From Marinimicrobium alkaliphilum (GTDB lineage Bacteria; Pseudomonadota; Gammaproteobacteria; Pseudomonadales; Cellvibrionaceae), in the NCBI RefSeq assembly GCF_003259155.1, contig NZ_QGMQ01000007.1:62001-126000 (forward strand): a stretch of 64,000 nucleotides of DNA, written 5' to 3'. The notes below the pieces were generated by a model. It was not told the origin of the DNA and made no database searches. It saw only the letters and a program-made list of their open reading frames with translations. Within the stretch, counting starts at the first letter, position 1. Every line of letters starts with the position of its first letter. Both the position numbers and the translations under genes were made by a program. Positions 19,849 to 28,535 of the stretch are shown here, in pieces.

Positions 19849-21441
19849 CTAGGCGGGTTCGGCTTCCGCTGTTTCGGGTGCCGCGACCTCGTCGTCGACC
19901 GACTGACGAATCAGGTAATCAAAGGCACTCAGCCCCGCAGTCGCACCGGCACCCATGGCAATGACAATCTGCTTGTGGGGGATGGTGGTGGCATCACCGG
20001 CGGCAAACACACCGGGCATTGAAGTCGCGCCGTGAGCGTCGATCTCAATCTCGCCAAAGCGGTTCAGTTGCAGGTCGCTGCCCTTGAGCCACTCGGTGTT
20101 GGGCACCAGACCGATCTGGACAAAGATGCCTGCCAGTTCGATGCTTTTCAGTTCACCGCTGACCCGATCCTTGTAGGTGATGCCGGTCACTTTCTCGCCG
20201 TTGCCGTTCACTTCGGTGGATTGGGCGTTGAGGATGATGTCGACGTTCTTGAGCGAACGGGCTTTGCGCTGGAGTACGTCGTCTGCCTTCAGGGTGTCAG
20301 CAAATTCGAGTACGGTGACATGCTCGACAATGCCCGCCAGATCAATGGCCGCTTCAATGCCGGAGTTACCGCCACCGATCACCGCCACGTGCTTGCCTTT
20401 ATAGAAGGGGCCGTCGCAGTGCGGGCAGTAGGCCACGCCCTTGTTGCGGTACTTGGCTTCGCCGGGTACGCCCAGTTCGCGCCAGCGGGCACCGGGGGCC
20501 AGGACGATGGATTTACTCGACAGGGTGGCACCGCTTTCGAGTTCAACATCGACCAGCTTGTGGCGGGCGACGCTGGCCGCGCGCTGCTCGGTGATGATGT
20601 CGACACCGTATTCCTTGACGTGCTGCTCCAGGGCGGCAGACAGCTTCGGTCCTTCGGTGTAGGACACGGAAATAAAGTTCTCAATGCCCATGGTGTCCAT
20701 CACCTGGCCGCCAAAACGCTCGGCCAGTAGGCCTGTGCGAATGCCTTTGCGCGCGGCATAAATGGCCGCTGCGGCGCCGGCAGGTCCGCCGCCAACGATC
20801 AGCATGTCATAGGGTTCCTTGTCGTTCAGGGCCTCGGCGGCGCGCTGGGCGGCGCCAGTATCGACCTTGTTGACGATCTCCTGCAGGCTCATCCGGCCTT
20901 GGCCAAAGTGCTCGCCGTTGAGGTACACTGCGGGTACTGCCATCACCTGGCGCTGCTCGACTTCTTCCTGGAACAGGCCGCCGTCGATCATCACGTGGGT
21001 GATGCCGGGGTTCAGGGTCGCCATCAGGTTCAAAGCCTGGACCACGTCCGGGCAGTTCTGGCAGGACAGGGAAATATAGGTCTCAAAATGGTACTCGCCC
21101 TTGAGTTCGCGAATCTGCTGGAGCAGTGCGGGGTCCGCCTTGGACGGGTGGCCGCCGGCTTGCAGCAGGGCGAGTACCAATGAGGTAAATTCGTGGCCCA
21201 TCGGGATGCCGGCAAAGTTGACTCGCGGCTGCTCGCCCGCAGGCCCTACTGCCATGCTCGGGGTGCGCTTGTCAGTACCTGGCTGGAGGGCGATTTTGTC
21301 AGAAAGCCCGGCGATTTCTTCCGCGAGGCTTTGCAGTTCTTTGGCTTTGTCACTGTCGTCACTGGACACACGGATTTCAATCGGTTTGACGATATTCTGC
21401 AGGTAGGTGTCCAGTTGCTTCTTCAGATTGGCATCCAACAT
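19849..21441 (-). CDS. ahpF: Alkyl hydroperoxide reductase subunit F
   Basis: AhpF is the NADH-dependent flavoprotein that re-reduces AhpC. The 530-residue protein has the N-terminal double-thioredoxin domain with the redox pair C127/C130 (SCQNC), the FAD motif [11 protein letters not shown] at about 216-226 and the thioredoxin-reductase-like pair C339/C342 (YCPHC). A second nucleotide motif VIGGGNSG follows. Length is normal, with a short acidic C-terminal extension. It lies downstream of ahpC on the minus strand, separated by 149 nt holding a terminator. Confidence 0.96.
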   Translation of the reverse strand: MLDANLKKQLDTYLQNIVKPIEIRVSSDDSDKAKELQSLAEEIAGLSDKIALQPGTDKRTPSMAVGPAGEQPRVNFAGIPMGHEFTSLVLALLQAGGHPSKADPALLQQIRELKGEYHFETYISLSCQNCPDVVQALNLMATLNPGITHVMIDGGLFQEEVEQRQVMAVPAVYLNGEHFGQGRMSLQEIVNKVDTGAAQRAAEALNDKEPYDMLIVGGGPAGAAAAIYAARKGIRTGLLAERFGGQVMDTMGIENFISVSYTEGPKLSAALEQHVKEYGVDIITEQRAASVARHKLVDVELESGATLSSKSIVLAPGARWRELGVPGEAKYRNKGVAYCPHCDGPFYKGKHVAVIGGGNSGIEAAIDLAGIVEHVTVLEFADTLKADDVLQRKARSLKNVDIILNAQSTEVNGNGEKVTGITYKDRVSGELKSIELAGIFVQIGLVPNTEWLKGSDLQLNRFGEIEIDAHGATSMPGVFAAGDATTIPHKQIVIAMGAGATAGLSAFDYLIRQSVDDEVAAPETAEAEPA

Positions 21442-21487
21442 CGGTGTGTCCTGTCGTCGATAGGGTGGCTAAAAAGGGGGTAAAAAA

Positions 21488-21510
21488 GCCCACCTTGCGG
21501 TGGGCAAAAA
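21488..21510 (-). terminator. Intrinsic terminator/attenuator between ahpC and ahpF
   Basis: On the minus strand GCCCACC-GCAA-GGTGGGC is followed by TTTTTT. A second hairpin (CCCGGC/GCCGGG, 21525-21546) lies just before it. Together they should reduce read-through from ahpC into ahpF and so set more AhpC than AhpF. Confidence 0.75.
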
Positions 21511-21590
21511 CACGAGCTTACATACCCGGCTAAAAGACTGGCCGGGCACAGGTTCCGGGCAGCGGGGGCGCCGCCCGAAGAGGGCAAAGC

Positions 21591-22157
21591 TTAGATTTTG
21601 CCAACCAGGTCCAAAGACGGCTCCAGAGTGGCCTCGCCTTCTTTCCATTTGGCCGGGCAAACTTCACCGGGGTGAGCGGCAACGTACTGAGCAGCTTTGA
21701 TCTTGCGCAGCAGCTCTTCGGCGTTGCGGCCGATACCACCGGCAGTGATTTCAACGATCTGTACGCGGCCTTCGGGATCGACAACAAAGGTACCGCGATC
21801 GGCGATGCCTTCTTCTTCGATCAGAACACCGAAGCTGCGGCTCAGTTGACCCGTGGGATCAGCCAGCATCGGAAATTGCAGCTTGCCGATGGTTTCAGAA
21901 GAGTCGTGCCACGCTTTGTGGGTGAAGTGGGTGTCGGTAGAAACCGAGTAGATCTCTACGCCCAGCTTCTGGAATTCGGCATAGTTGTCCGCCAGGTCAC
22001 CCAGCTCGGTGGGGCATACAAAGGTGAAGTCAGCGGGGTAAAAGAAGAATACAGACCACTTGCCTTTAACGCTGGCGTCATTGACGTCGACGAACTCGCC
22101 GTTGTGGTAGGCTTTGGCGGAAAAGGCTTGCAGTTCAGAGTTGATATAACGTGACAT
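21591..22157 (-). CDS. ahpC: Alkyl hydroperoxide reductase subunit C (peroxiredoxin)
   Basis: AhpC is the 2-Cys peroxiredoxin that reduces hydrogen peroxide and organic peroxides. The 188-residue protein carries the peroxidatic cysteine C48 in FYPADFTFVCPTE and the resolving cysteine in HPGEVCPAKW near residue 167. The rest matches E. coli AhpC closely, including the KEGEATLEPSLDLVGKI C-terminus. I list the ATG at 22157 (MSRYINS), the normal family start; an in-frame ATG at 22163 is also possible, 4 nt after AAGGAG. It is the promoter-proximal gene of the ahpC-ahpF pair. Confidence 0.96.
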   Translation of the reverse strand: MSRYINSELQAFSAKAYHNGEFVDVNDASVKGKWSVFFFYPADFTFVCPTELGDLADNYAEFQKLGVEIYSVSTDTHFTHKAWHDSSETIGKLQFPMLADPTGQLSRSFGVLIEEEGIADRGTFVVDPEGRVQIVEITAGGIGRNAEELLRKIKAAQYVAAHPGEVCPAKWKEGEATLEPSLDLVGKI

Positions 22158-22296
22158 AGTCATGAAGCTCCTTGTTCATAGATGGGTGGAATAAGTGATA
22201 ACGGTGCGTATCCTATTAAATCTGCTGATTTAATTGAAGTAACAAATACCAATAGCGGTAATAGCCTTAGGTAATAACCGCCGAAGACGTCCGGCG

Positions 22297-22314
22297 TGTA
22301 GGAGATATCCCACA
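22297..22314. promoter_or_regulatory. GacA/UvrY-like upstream activating box
   Basis: TGTAGGAGATATCCCACA is an 18-bp imperfect palindrome (7 of 9 pairs). It fits the GacA box TGTAAG-N6-CTTACA with transitions only (TGTAGG-N6-CCCACA). It lies upstream of a GGA-rich non-coding stretch ending in a terminator, the arrangement seen at rsmX/rsmY/rsmZ and csrB/csrC promoters. Confidence 0.5.
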
Positions 22315-22360
22315 GTAATCTCCGCCTTTTGCCTCTGGAATCAAACGGTTAAAACGGGAA

Positions 22361-22492
22361 AACTGATCAGCGTAGGGATACGGCACAAGGAGTGTGAGCG
22401 AGGGAAAGGATGAATGCAACTACAGGGCCAGGCAAGGCCCATCCTGTAAGTGAGCCCCATACGGCATCCCCCTGTCGTATGGGGCTTTTTTT
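22361..22492 (+). ncRNA. Candidate RsmY/RsmZ/CsrB-type small regulatory RNA
   Basis: The 450-bp gap between ahpC and the HNH gene has no credible protein gene but ends in a strong plus-strand terminator (arms 22453-22463 and 22476-22486, then seven T). No plus-strand gene lies upstream, so the terminator needs its own transcript. Four GGA motifs occur between 22361 and 22452, one in a CAC-AAGGA-GTG hairpin loop, the form bound by CsrA/RsmA; two more lie just upstream. A GacA-like box is centred near 22305. The 5' end is a guess from a TTAAAA at 22349-22354, giving about 130 nt, like known Rsm RNAs. Expected role: sequestering CsrA/RsmA. Confidence 0.5.
22453..22492 (+). terminator. Strong intrinsic terminator
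   Basis: AGCCCCATACG (22453-22463) pairs perfectly with CGTATGGGGCT (22476-22486), followed by a run of T. The minus-strand reading has no T-run after the stem, so it acts on plus-strand transcripts, the proposed small RNA. Confidence 0.85.
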
Positions 22493-22613
22493 GTGGGTTT
22501 GGCAGGCAATATGCACAAAAAACTGGCGCTTTGGTCATTAAATGTTCATAGTTATCCGTAAGAGTATTTAGGTGTAAGAGCCGGCGTCAAAGCCTGTTTA
22601 CCCGGGGGTGTTG

Positions 22614-23174
22614 ATGGAAGCGAGAATTCTGCGACTCAATGCGGCGGGGCAGCCCATCGAATGGCTGCACTGGAAAGATGCGGTCTGTCTGTATGCCCGT
22701 GATCTGGTCTGCTGGAGCCTGGGTGGCTTTGTGCGCCGGGTACACGGCGGGCGCTCGCGCATCACCGGCCAGCAGACCACCATGGACTTACCGGCCATCA
22801 TCGCCTGCGGCGGCGGGCGTCTGGCCCAAATGCGGCGGGTGCCGCCCCTGACCAATCGGGCATTGTTTGCCCGTGATCACCATCAATGCCTGTACTGCGG
22901 CCGCCTGTTTGAATTTGGCCTGCTCTCGCGTGACCATGTCCACCCGATCAGCCGCGGCGGGCGCGACATCTGGAGCAACGTGGTCACGGCGTGCAAACGT
23001 TGCAATCAGCACAAAGGCAACCGCCTGTTGAGTGATATCAACATGGAGTTGCTGGCACTGCCCTTCTGTCCCAATACCGCCGAGTACCTGGCGCTGATCA
23101 ACAGCGACCGGATTCGCGGTGATCAGATGGAGTTTTTACGCCCGCAGTTTAGTCGGCGACGGGATTGGCACTAG
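22614..23174 (+). CDS. HNH endonuclease-family protein
   Basis: This 186-residue protein has a C-terminal HNH module: zinc pairs C92/C95 (CLYCG) and C127/C130 (CKRC), and the active-site-like DHVHP at 107-111 followed by [15 protein letters not shown]. The N-terminal part ([27 protein letters not shown]) is a conserved extension found in chromosomal HNH proteins of many gammaproteobacteria; its role is unknown. I chose the ATG at 22614 over GTG/TTG codons just upstream. Its stop overlaps that of the convergent chemoreceptor gene (shared CTAG). Confidence 0.85.
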   Translation: MEARILRLNAAGQPIEWLHWKDAVCLYARDLVCWSLGGFVRRVHGGRSRITGQQTTMDLPAIIACGGGRLAQMRRVPPLTNRALFARDHHQCLYCGRLFEFGLLSRDHVHPISRGGRDIWSNVVTACKRCNQHKGNRLLSDINMELLALPFCPNTAEYLALINSDRIRGDQMEFLRPQFSRRRDWH

Positions 23175-24697
23175 CGGTCGGAGTCGCCCCCTGACACCTG
23201 AAAGCGGTTGGCCAGTCGCTCCAGCGCTTGCGCCAAGGCGATCAGCTCTTGCCCCGCATTGGCGGCGTTGCCGGCATTGCTCAGATTCTGGGCGCTGCTG
23301 CTGACAATATTGCCAATGCTGGCGCTTACTTCTCCCGCCGTACTTTCCTGCTCTTCCGTGGCTTGGGCTACCTGGGTATTGAGCTGGGTGATCCGATCCA
23401 TGGCGCTCACGACTTGGGCCAAACGCGCCTGGCTGCTTTTGATGTGGTCCACGCAGGTTGCGACCTGGGTCTGGCTGGTATCGATCGCGGCCACAGCCTG
23501 CTTGCTGCCATCCTGAAGGTCCTGAATGATGGTGCGAATTTCCTGAGTTGACTCCTGGGTGCGTCGGGCCAGGGTGCGCACTTCGTCGGCGACCACGGCA
23601 AAGCCGCGCCCTTGCTCCCCGGCGCGCGCCGCTTCGATGGCGGCGTTAAGTGCCAACAGATTGGTCTGTTCCGCGACTCCCTGGATGACTTCCAGTACCC
23701 GGTCGATATCGGCGGTGCGCTGGTCCAGAGCCCGAATGGTGTCGGCGGCTGAGCGGATGTCTTCGGCCATCAGGTTAATGGCTTCTTCGGTCTGTTGGCC
23801 TGCGTTGCTGGCGGCATCGATGTCCCGATCGATCTCATTGACGGTTTCGGCCGCACGTTGGGCGCTGCCCGAGATGTCGCGTGCGGTTACAGAAAGCTCT
23901 TCGGCTGCCCGCGCTACCCGGTCGGTATCCTGTTGCTGGGCGCTGGCGCGGGTGTGAATATCGGCGGTGAGTTCACCTACGCGCCGGCCGCTGATGCCAA
24001 CCGCCTGGTTGACACTTTTGACTTCGCTCACCAACTGATCAAGGGCGTCCGCATAACGGTTGAAGTGCACCAGGGCTGGCTGCGAGCCATCGGTGCGCGG
24101 GCGCAAGTCGACCACCCTCGGGTCCCGAGTGCTCTCGTCGATGGCGGCCATCAAGGCCTGCCCCTGGATGGCGTCGCCTCGTGCGCGCAATGCAATCCAG
24201 ATCAGAATCAGGGCCTCGGCGGTGGCGTAGCCGGCGTGTACCCAGATGATCCACCAGCCCGTTGCGGTGTCGGTCACCAGCCACACCCCGGCGCCCTGGC
24301 TCTGAAGGTAAAAAAAGCTCAAGTGGTGAACAGCCACCACCGCGAGAGCGGCGACAATGGGCACCCAGTCACGGTAGTAGAGCAGTACTGCCATCAATGC
24401 AAAAATGCCGAAATGAAACTCCACCATGCCGTGAGCCTGGTGAATATTAAGGGCGGAAAAGACCATCAGGCCGGCGCCCATCACCGCGCGCGTCAGGATC
24501 TCCCCGGGGGCGATGAGGCTGAGGGCGTGCATGGCGGCGAGGGTGGCACCGCCAACGATCAGGGCCTCCGCCCAGGTGTTGTACCAGAAGGCCAAGAGCA
24601 GGCTGTACACCATCAGACCATAGGCCACGGCAAGGACCAGTCTGTCCGCGTTGGCGTAATGGGTTTGCAGGTGGGCGTGCAGGGAGGCGTTGTTCAT
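23171..24697 (-). CDS. Methyl-accepting chemotaxis protein
   Basis: This chemoreceptor of about 508 residues has an N-terminal membrane region of several helices (about 20-185) with only short loops, so no classic periplasmic sensor domain; the signal may be sensed in or near the membrane. The C-terminal signalling hairpin contains [34 protein letters not shown], the CheW/CheA contact tip. No kinase genes are nearby. The ATG at 24697 starts MNNASLHAH; a GTG at 24721 is possible. No clear ribosome site supports either. Confidence 0.88.
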   Translation of the reverse strand: MNNASLHAHLQTHYANADRLVLAVAYGLMVYSLLLAFWYNTWAEALIVGGATLAAMHALSLIAPGEILTRAVMGAGLMVFSALNIHQAHGMVEFHFGIFALMAVLLYYRDWVPIVAALAVVAVHHLSFFYLQSQGAGVWLVTDTATGWWIIWVHAGYATAEALILIWIALRARGDAIQGQALMAAIDESTRDPRVVDLRPRTDGSQPALVHFNRYADALDQLVSEVKSVNQAVGISGRRVGELTADIHTRASAQQQDTDRVARAAEELSVTARDISGSAQRAAETVNEIDRDIDAASNAGQQTEEAINLMAEDIRSAADTIRALDQRTADIDRVLEVIQGVAEQTNLLALNAAIEAARAGEQGRGFAVVADEVRTLARRTQESTQEIRTIIQDLQDGSKQAVAAIDTSQTQVATCVDHIKSSQARLAQVVSAMDRITQLNTQVAQATEEQESTAGEVSASIGNIVSSSAQNLSNAGNAANAGQELIALAQALERLANRFQVSGGDSDR

Positions 24698-24779
24698 AAA
24701 AGTACCGTAACTATAGAACACAAGGGGGAGTGCGAGTGCTTACCAACAAGATCGGCCGTGTCGGTTAAAACTGAAATAC

Positions 24780-25322
24780 TCAGTTATGAGCAAGTGGCCA
24801 CTGGCAGTAACAGCCGACCGCTTCCTGATTGACCCAGTGCGGGTTCTCGCCGCTTTCCAGGGCGATCATCACCCGCGCTACCAGGTCGTCGCCGACACCG
24901 CAAATGACGCCGCTGTTATAGGGGCCCAGGTAAGCGAGGTCGCCTTTGGCGTCCCAGATTGCAACAGCGGGTGAAGCCGGGATCCAATCAAAGTCAGTTG
25001 CTTTGGCGTCTGAAGCATCAATACGCAGGCTGTGTACGGCAGGATCATATTGAGCTTCTAATACGTCGATGTGTGGCAAGCTGAAGCGGGTGCAAGGGCA
25101 ACGGCGGTCAACAAAATGCACCATTACAATCTGCCCGTCGGGGGCTGTTGCAGGCGGGGGCGGCGGCGTGCCCTCGGTGCGGAAGGTGTACCACTGGTTA
25201 TTGTCGTAGGCGCCGGTCCAGCGGGCCTGAAAATACCAGAAGGCGACCGCGCAGATAAGCAGCCAGGAACCAACCACCAGCCAGGCGAGGGCGCGATGTC
25301 GAAGGGTGGCTGGGCGTGTCAT
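24780..25322 (-). CDS. Membrane-anchored thioredoxin-like protein (DUF6436-like)
   Basis: This 180-residue protein has one N-terminal membrane helix (about 12-31) and an extracytoplasmic domain. The segment IVMVHFVDRRCPCTRFSLPHI holds a CPC motif (C75, C77) at the place where thioredoxin folds carry CXXC. A later ASPAVAIWDAKGDLAYLGPY and paired cysteines in GVICGVG and VGCYCQW suggest further redox or disulfide chemistry. The family is uncharacterised to my knowledge. It stands alone between a chemoreceptor and a small hypothetical gene, all on the minus strand. Confidence 0.7.
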   Translation of the reverse strand: MTRPATLRHRALAWLVVGSWLLICAVAFWYFQARWTGAYDNNQWYTFRTEGTPPPPPATAPDGQIVMVHFVDRRCPCTRFSLPHIDVLEAQYDPAVHSLRIDASDAKATDFDWIPASPAVAIWDAKGDLAYLGPYNSGVICGVGDDLVARVMIALESGENPHWVNQEAVGCYCQWPLAHN

Positions 25323-25402
25323 GAGGGTACCTGGTCGGCATGGGTGCGGCTGGCCCTATTGTAGCGGCCCGGGCACATGCTGTCAGCCTGACGGTGTCGA
25401 GC

Positions 25403-25741
25403 TCAGTCGATCGCCCGCCCCCGATACATCCGCTTGGGTTTGGCGGCGGTATCGCCGCTGGGCTTGCTGTCGGTCAAGGTCACCTGGCCCCGGTAGACTT
25501 TTGTGGTCTGCTTGGGCAGCTCTGGTTGGTGTGCCGCCAGCACCCCGGTCCAGGGTTCGCCGGCCAGCTCAAACAGTTCCTTGATCAGGGTTTTGCTGAT
25601 AACGTCCTTGCTTTGATGGTAAAACGCGGCCAGCTCATGGAACATGTCCGGGTTGGCCATTTTTATGCTTGGTTTCATATCCGAAGGTACCCGGCGTCTG
25701 ATTTCGTAAACCAGTTCGATCATGGCTCTGGTATATTGCAT
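25403..25741 (-). CDS. Conserved-looking small hypothetical protein
   Basis: I do not recognise this 112-residue protein. It is soluble and basic with no signal or membrane segment. The first 70 residues look helical (YTRAMIELVYEIRRRVPSDMKPSIKMANPDMFHELAAFYHQ), and the C-terminus is a Lys/Arg-rich tail (AAKPKRMYRGRAID). The sequence TKVYRGQ recurs as KRMYRGR. GGAG lies 6 nt ahead of the ATG at 25741, so the start is well supported. It is monocistronic on the minus strand. Confidence 0.65.
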   Translation of the reverse strand: MQYTRAMIELVYEIRRRVPSDMKPSIKMANPDMFHELAAFYHQSKDVISKTLIKELFELAGEPWTGVLAAHQPELPKQTTKVYRGQVTLTDSKPSGDTAAKPKRMYRGRAID

Positions 25742-25921
25742 GGGTGACTCCAACGACTAGGGCATAAGCGCATTGGCTTTTATGCAGCAAGAATCTGGCC
25801 ATGCTGTACCGGGTGCCCGGTCGCTGGGCCAGGTCTCCGTGCGGGCGCACCAATTTGGTGCAAGGTGATCTGTTTTCTGCCTTAATGTGGGCTTCCAATA
25901 GGATTGACTGGGGAGTAGTCA

Positions 25922-27568
25922 GTGTTAGATACCAGCTTATTAGCCGATAACCCGTTCCTGGAGTTCTCGGCCTTGTTGCTGTTGGCGGCGGTGTTTGGCA
26001 TCGCTGCCCGTTTCTTGAAGCAGCCGCTGATCGTGGCGTTTATCGCACTGGGTATTATCGCGGGCCCTTCCGCGCTCGACCTCATCTACTCCACCGATCA
26101 GGTGCACCTGCTGGCGGAGGTGGGTATTGCCATACTGCTCTTCGTGGTGGGGCTTAAGCTCGACGTCAGCCTGATAAAAACCACCGGTGGGGTGGCGCTG
26201 TCGACGGGGCTGGGGCAGGTCCTGTTTACGTCCCTGTTTGGCTTTCTGATTGCCCTCGCGCTCGGTTTCAGCGCGATGGCCGCGCTCTATATTGCTATCG
26301 CGCTGACGTTCTCCAGTACCATCATCATTGTCAAACTGCTCTCGGACAAGCGCGAGATCGACGCCTTGCACGGGCAGATCGCCATCGGCTTTTTGATCGT
26401 TCAGGACATCGTCGTGATCCTTGTGATGATCGTGCTTTCGGCCATGGCGCTGGAGGGGACCGGCAGTATGGGGATGATTGTTGGTGGCGTGGTGCTCAAA
26501 GGGTTTGCGCTTGTGGTTTTCACCGGCCTGATGATGAAGTATGTGTTGCCGCGTTTTACCAACTACCTCGCGGGCAACCAGGAATTGTTGGTGCTCTTTG
26601 CCATCGCTTGGGCGGTGGCGCTGGCCGCCGGTAGCGATCTGATGGGGTTCAGCCGGGAGGTGGGAGCCTTCCTTGCCGGTGTTTCATTGGCATCGACCCA
26701 CTATCGGGAGGTCATCAGTGGCCGCCTGGTCAGTATCCGGGATTTCCTGCTGCTGTTCTTCTTTATCCACCTGGGCTCTCAGCTGGACCTGTCGCTGCTC
26801 GGGGCGCAGGTCTGGGCGGCGTTGGCGTTGTCAGTTTTTGTGCTCGTGGGCAACCCGATCATTGTCATGGTGATTATGGGGTTGATGGGCTATCGCAAGC
26901 GCACCGGGTTTCTCGCCGGTTTGACGGTGGCGCAGATCAGTGAGTTCTCTTTGATTTTTGCGGCCCTGGGGTTGACCCTTGGCCATATCAGTGACGAGGT
27001 GGTCGGCTTGATTACCCTGGTGGGGTTGATCACCATCGCCATGTCTACCTACATGATTCTCTATTCCCATCCGCTGTTCGAGCGCTTGTCGCCCCTGCTC
27101 AGTATTTTCGAGCAAGATCGGCCGCATCGGGAGTCGGAGGAACGCAAAAATGCCGGGCGCCAGTTCGACGTGATTGTGTTTGGGCTGGGCCGCTATGGCG
27201 GCAGCATGGCCCGCAAACTCAAGGCTCAGGGTAACAGTGTGCTGGCGGTGGATTTTGATCCCCAAGCCGTGCGTCTGTTTCAGGAGGAGGGCATCGATAC
27301 CCAGTATGGCGACCTGGAGGACCCGGACCTGGCGGAGCAGTTGCCCATCAGCGGCGCGCGCTTCGTGATCAGCTCCGTGCCCATGGTGCATGGCAATCGC
27401 AGCTTGGTAAAAAGCCTACGCGCGAATGGCTTTGAGGGTAAAGTCATTGTTACCGCTCACCATGAAGGCCAAGCTGCGGTGCTGCGCCGTGAACCCGGTA
27501 TTGACCGGGTGTTGATGCCCTTTATCGATGCTGCGGAACAGATTTGCGAGCATCTGGAGAAAGCCTGA
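25922..27568 (+). CDS. Cation:proton antiporter, KefB/CPA2 family with RCK domain
   Basis: This 548-residue inner-membrane protein has 12-13 helices over about 10-385, including the CPA2 motif GFLIVQDIVVILVMIV. A cytoplasmic TrkA-N/RCK domain follows (about 415-540) with the nucleotide loop VFGLGRYGGSMARKL. Such proteins exchange K+ or Na+ for protons under nucleotide control. GGGGAG sits 6 nt before the GTG start. It converges with cysE across 8 nt. A separate KefF/KefG-type ancillary gene is not present. Confidence 0.88.
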   Translation: MLDTSLLADNPFLEFSALLLLAAVFGIAARFLKQPLIVAFIALGIIAGPSALDLIYSTDQVHLLAEVGIAILLFVVGLKLDVSLIKTTGGVALSTGLGQVLFTSLFGFLIALALGFSAMAALYIAIALTFSSTIIIVKLLSDKREIDALHGQIAIGFLIVQDIVVILVMIVLSAMALEGTGSMGMIVGGVVLKGFALVVFTGLMMKYVLPRFTNYLAGNQELLVLFAIAWAVALAAGSDLMGFSREVGAFLAGVSLASTHYREVISGRLVSIRDFLLLFFFIHLGSQLDLSLLGAQVWAALALSVFVLVGNPIIVMVIMGLMGYRKRTGFLAGLTVAQISEFSLIFAALGLTLGHISDEVVGLITLVGLITIAMSTYMILYSHPLFERLSPLLSIFEQDRPHRESEERKNAGRQFDVIVFGLGRYGGSMARKLKAQGNSVLAVDFDPQAVRLFQEEGIDTQYGDLEDPDLAEQLPISGARFVISSVPMVHGNRSLVKSLRANGFEGKVIVTAHHEGQAAVLRREPGIDRVLMPFIDAAEQICEHLEKA

Positions 27569-27576
27569 CCGGATGA

Positions 27577-28380
27577 CTATTTGTCCTGCAGCCGGTGGTC
27601 CATGGAGCGCGACGGTTGGTTGCAGTTGCTGTCACCTACGACGGTAGCCGGGACGCCCGCGACCACTTTGCGCGCGGGCACCGGTTTGAGTACGACGCTG
27701 CCTGCCCCCACCTTGGCACACTCGCCAATTTCGATATTGCCCAGAATTTTCGCGCCGGCACTGATGAGTACGCCGCGGCGCACTTTCGGGTGGCGATCGC
27801 CGCTCTCTTTACCGGTGCCGCCCAAGGTCACCGATTGCATCATCGACACATCGTCTTCGACGACGGCGGTTTCGCCGATGACAATGCCCGTGGCATGATC
27901 GAACATGATGCCCTTGCCGATGACCGCGGCCGGGTGGATATCCACACCGAACACCACCGAAATCCGGTTCTGTAAATACAGCGCCAAGGATTGCTGGTTC
28001 CGTTGCCAGAGCCAGTGGGCAATACGGTAGCTCTGTAAAGCATGAAAGCCCTTGTAGAACAGAAAGGGTGTGGTCAGAGCGTGGCAGGCGGAGTCGCGCT
28101 CGTTTACCGCCATCAGGTCGGCGCGTACCGCAGCGCCGATGGCGGGATCATCCGCCAGGGCCTGCTCGATCACTTCGCGCACCAGCATGGCGGGTACCGC
28201 CGGGCTGTCGAGCTTGTTCGCCAGGTGGAAGCTCAGCGCTGCCTCCAGGGTGTCGTGATTGAGAATGGTGGTGTAGAGGAAGCTCGCCAGCACCGGCTCG
28301 GCCTGGGCTTGGTCCCGGGTGTGGCGACGAATCTCTTCCCAGACGGGGTCATTGCTCAGCGGCGCGACGGTGGCAGTCAT
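27577..28380 (-). CDS. cysE: Serine O-acetyltransferase
   Basis: CysE acetylates L-serine with acetyl-CoA to O-acetylserine, the first step of cysteine synthesis. The 267-residue protein has the N-terminal helical domain and the left-handed beta-helix of hexapeptide repeats, with DIHPAAVIGKGIMFDHATGIVIGETAVVED holding the catalytic Asp/His, and GGTGKESGDRHPKVRRGVLI. The C-terminal tail ends in a short extension (SMDHRLQDK) and not the usual terminal Ile that docks CysK, so cysteine synthase binding may be weaker; this last point is inference. Confidence 0.95.
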   Translation of the reverse strand: MTATVAPLSNDPVWEEIRRHTRDQAQAEPVLASFLYTTILNHDTLEAALSFHLANKLDSPAVPAMLVREVIEQALADDPAIGAAVRADLMAVNERDSACHALTTPFLFYKGFHALQSYRIAHWLWQRNQQSLALYLQNRISVVFGVDIHPAAVIGKGIMFDHATGIVIGETAVVEDDVSMMQSVTLGGTGKESGDRHPKVRRGVLISAGAKILGNIEIGECAKVGAGSVVLKPVPARKVVAGVPATVVGDSNCNQPSRSMDHRLQDK

Positions 28381-28466
28381 GGCGGTTCCTGATTCTCATA
28401 AGTGTCAGGTCCCCATTATTGGGGGTGGGCGGCGGAATTTCTACCCCCGGCGTTGCCATCGCGCGG

Positions 28467-28495
28467 TTGACAGCAAGGGCCAGAGTCATTACATT
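28467..28495 (+). promoter_or_regulatory. Sigma-70 promoter of the tetR gene
   Basis: A consensus -35 TTGACA (28467-28472) is separated by 17 bp from the -10-like TACATT (28490-28495). The tetR start is 41 nt downstream. Confidence 0.65.
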
Positions 28496-28496
28496 A

Positions 28497-28514
28497 ACGG
28501 ACTGACCAGTCCGT
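28497..28514. promoter_or_regulatory. Inverted-repeat operator for the TetR regulator
   Basis: ACGGACTG-AC-CAGTCCGT has perfect 8-bp arms. It lies immediately after the -10 element, over the expected transcription start, where TetR-family repressors of efflux pumps usually bind. Autoregulation of tetR is the simplest reading. Confidence 0.65.
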
Positions 28515-28535
28515 CCGTATTGAGGCCAGCCCGAA

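Noticed and set aside
22164-22290. OxyR site upstream of ahpC
   Set aside because: ATAG/CTAT-like tetramers are present near 22252-22264, but not in the four-element, 10-bp-spaced OxyR pattern, so I do not call it.
22341-22538. 65-codon minus-strand frame in the ahpC-HNH gap
   Set aside because: It runs through the terminator hairpin and has Cys/Pro-rich, non-protein-like composition.
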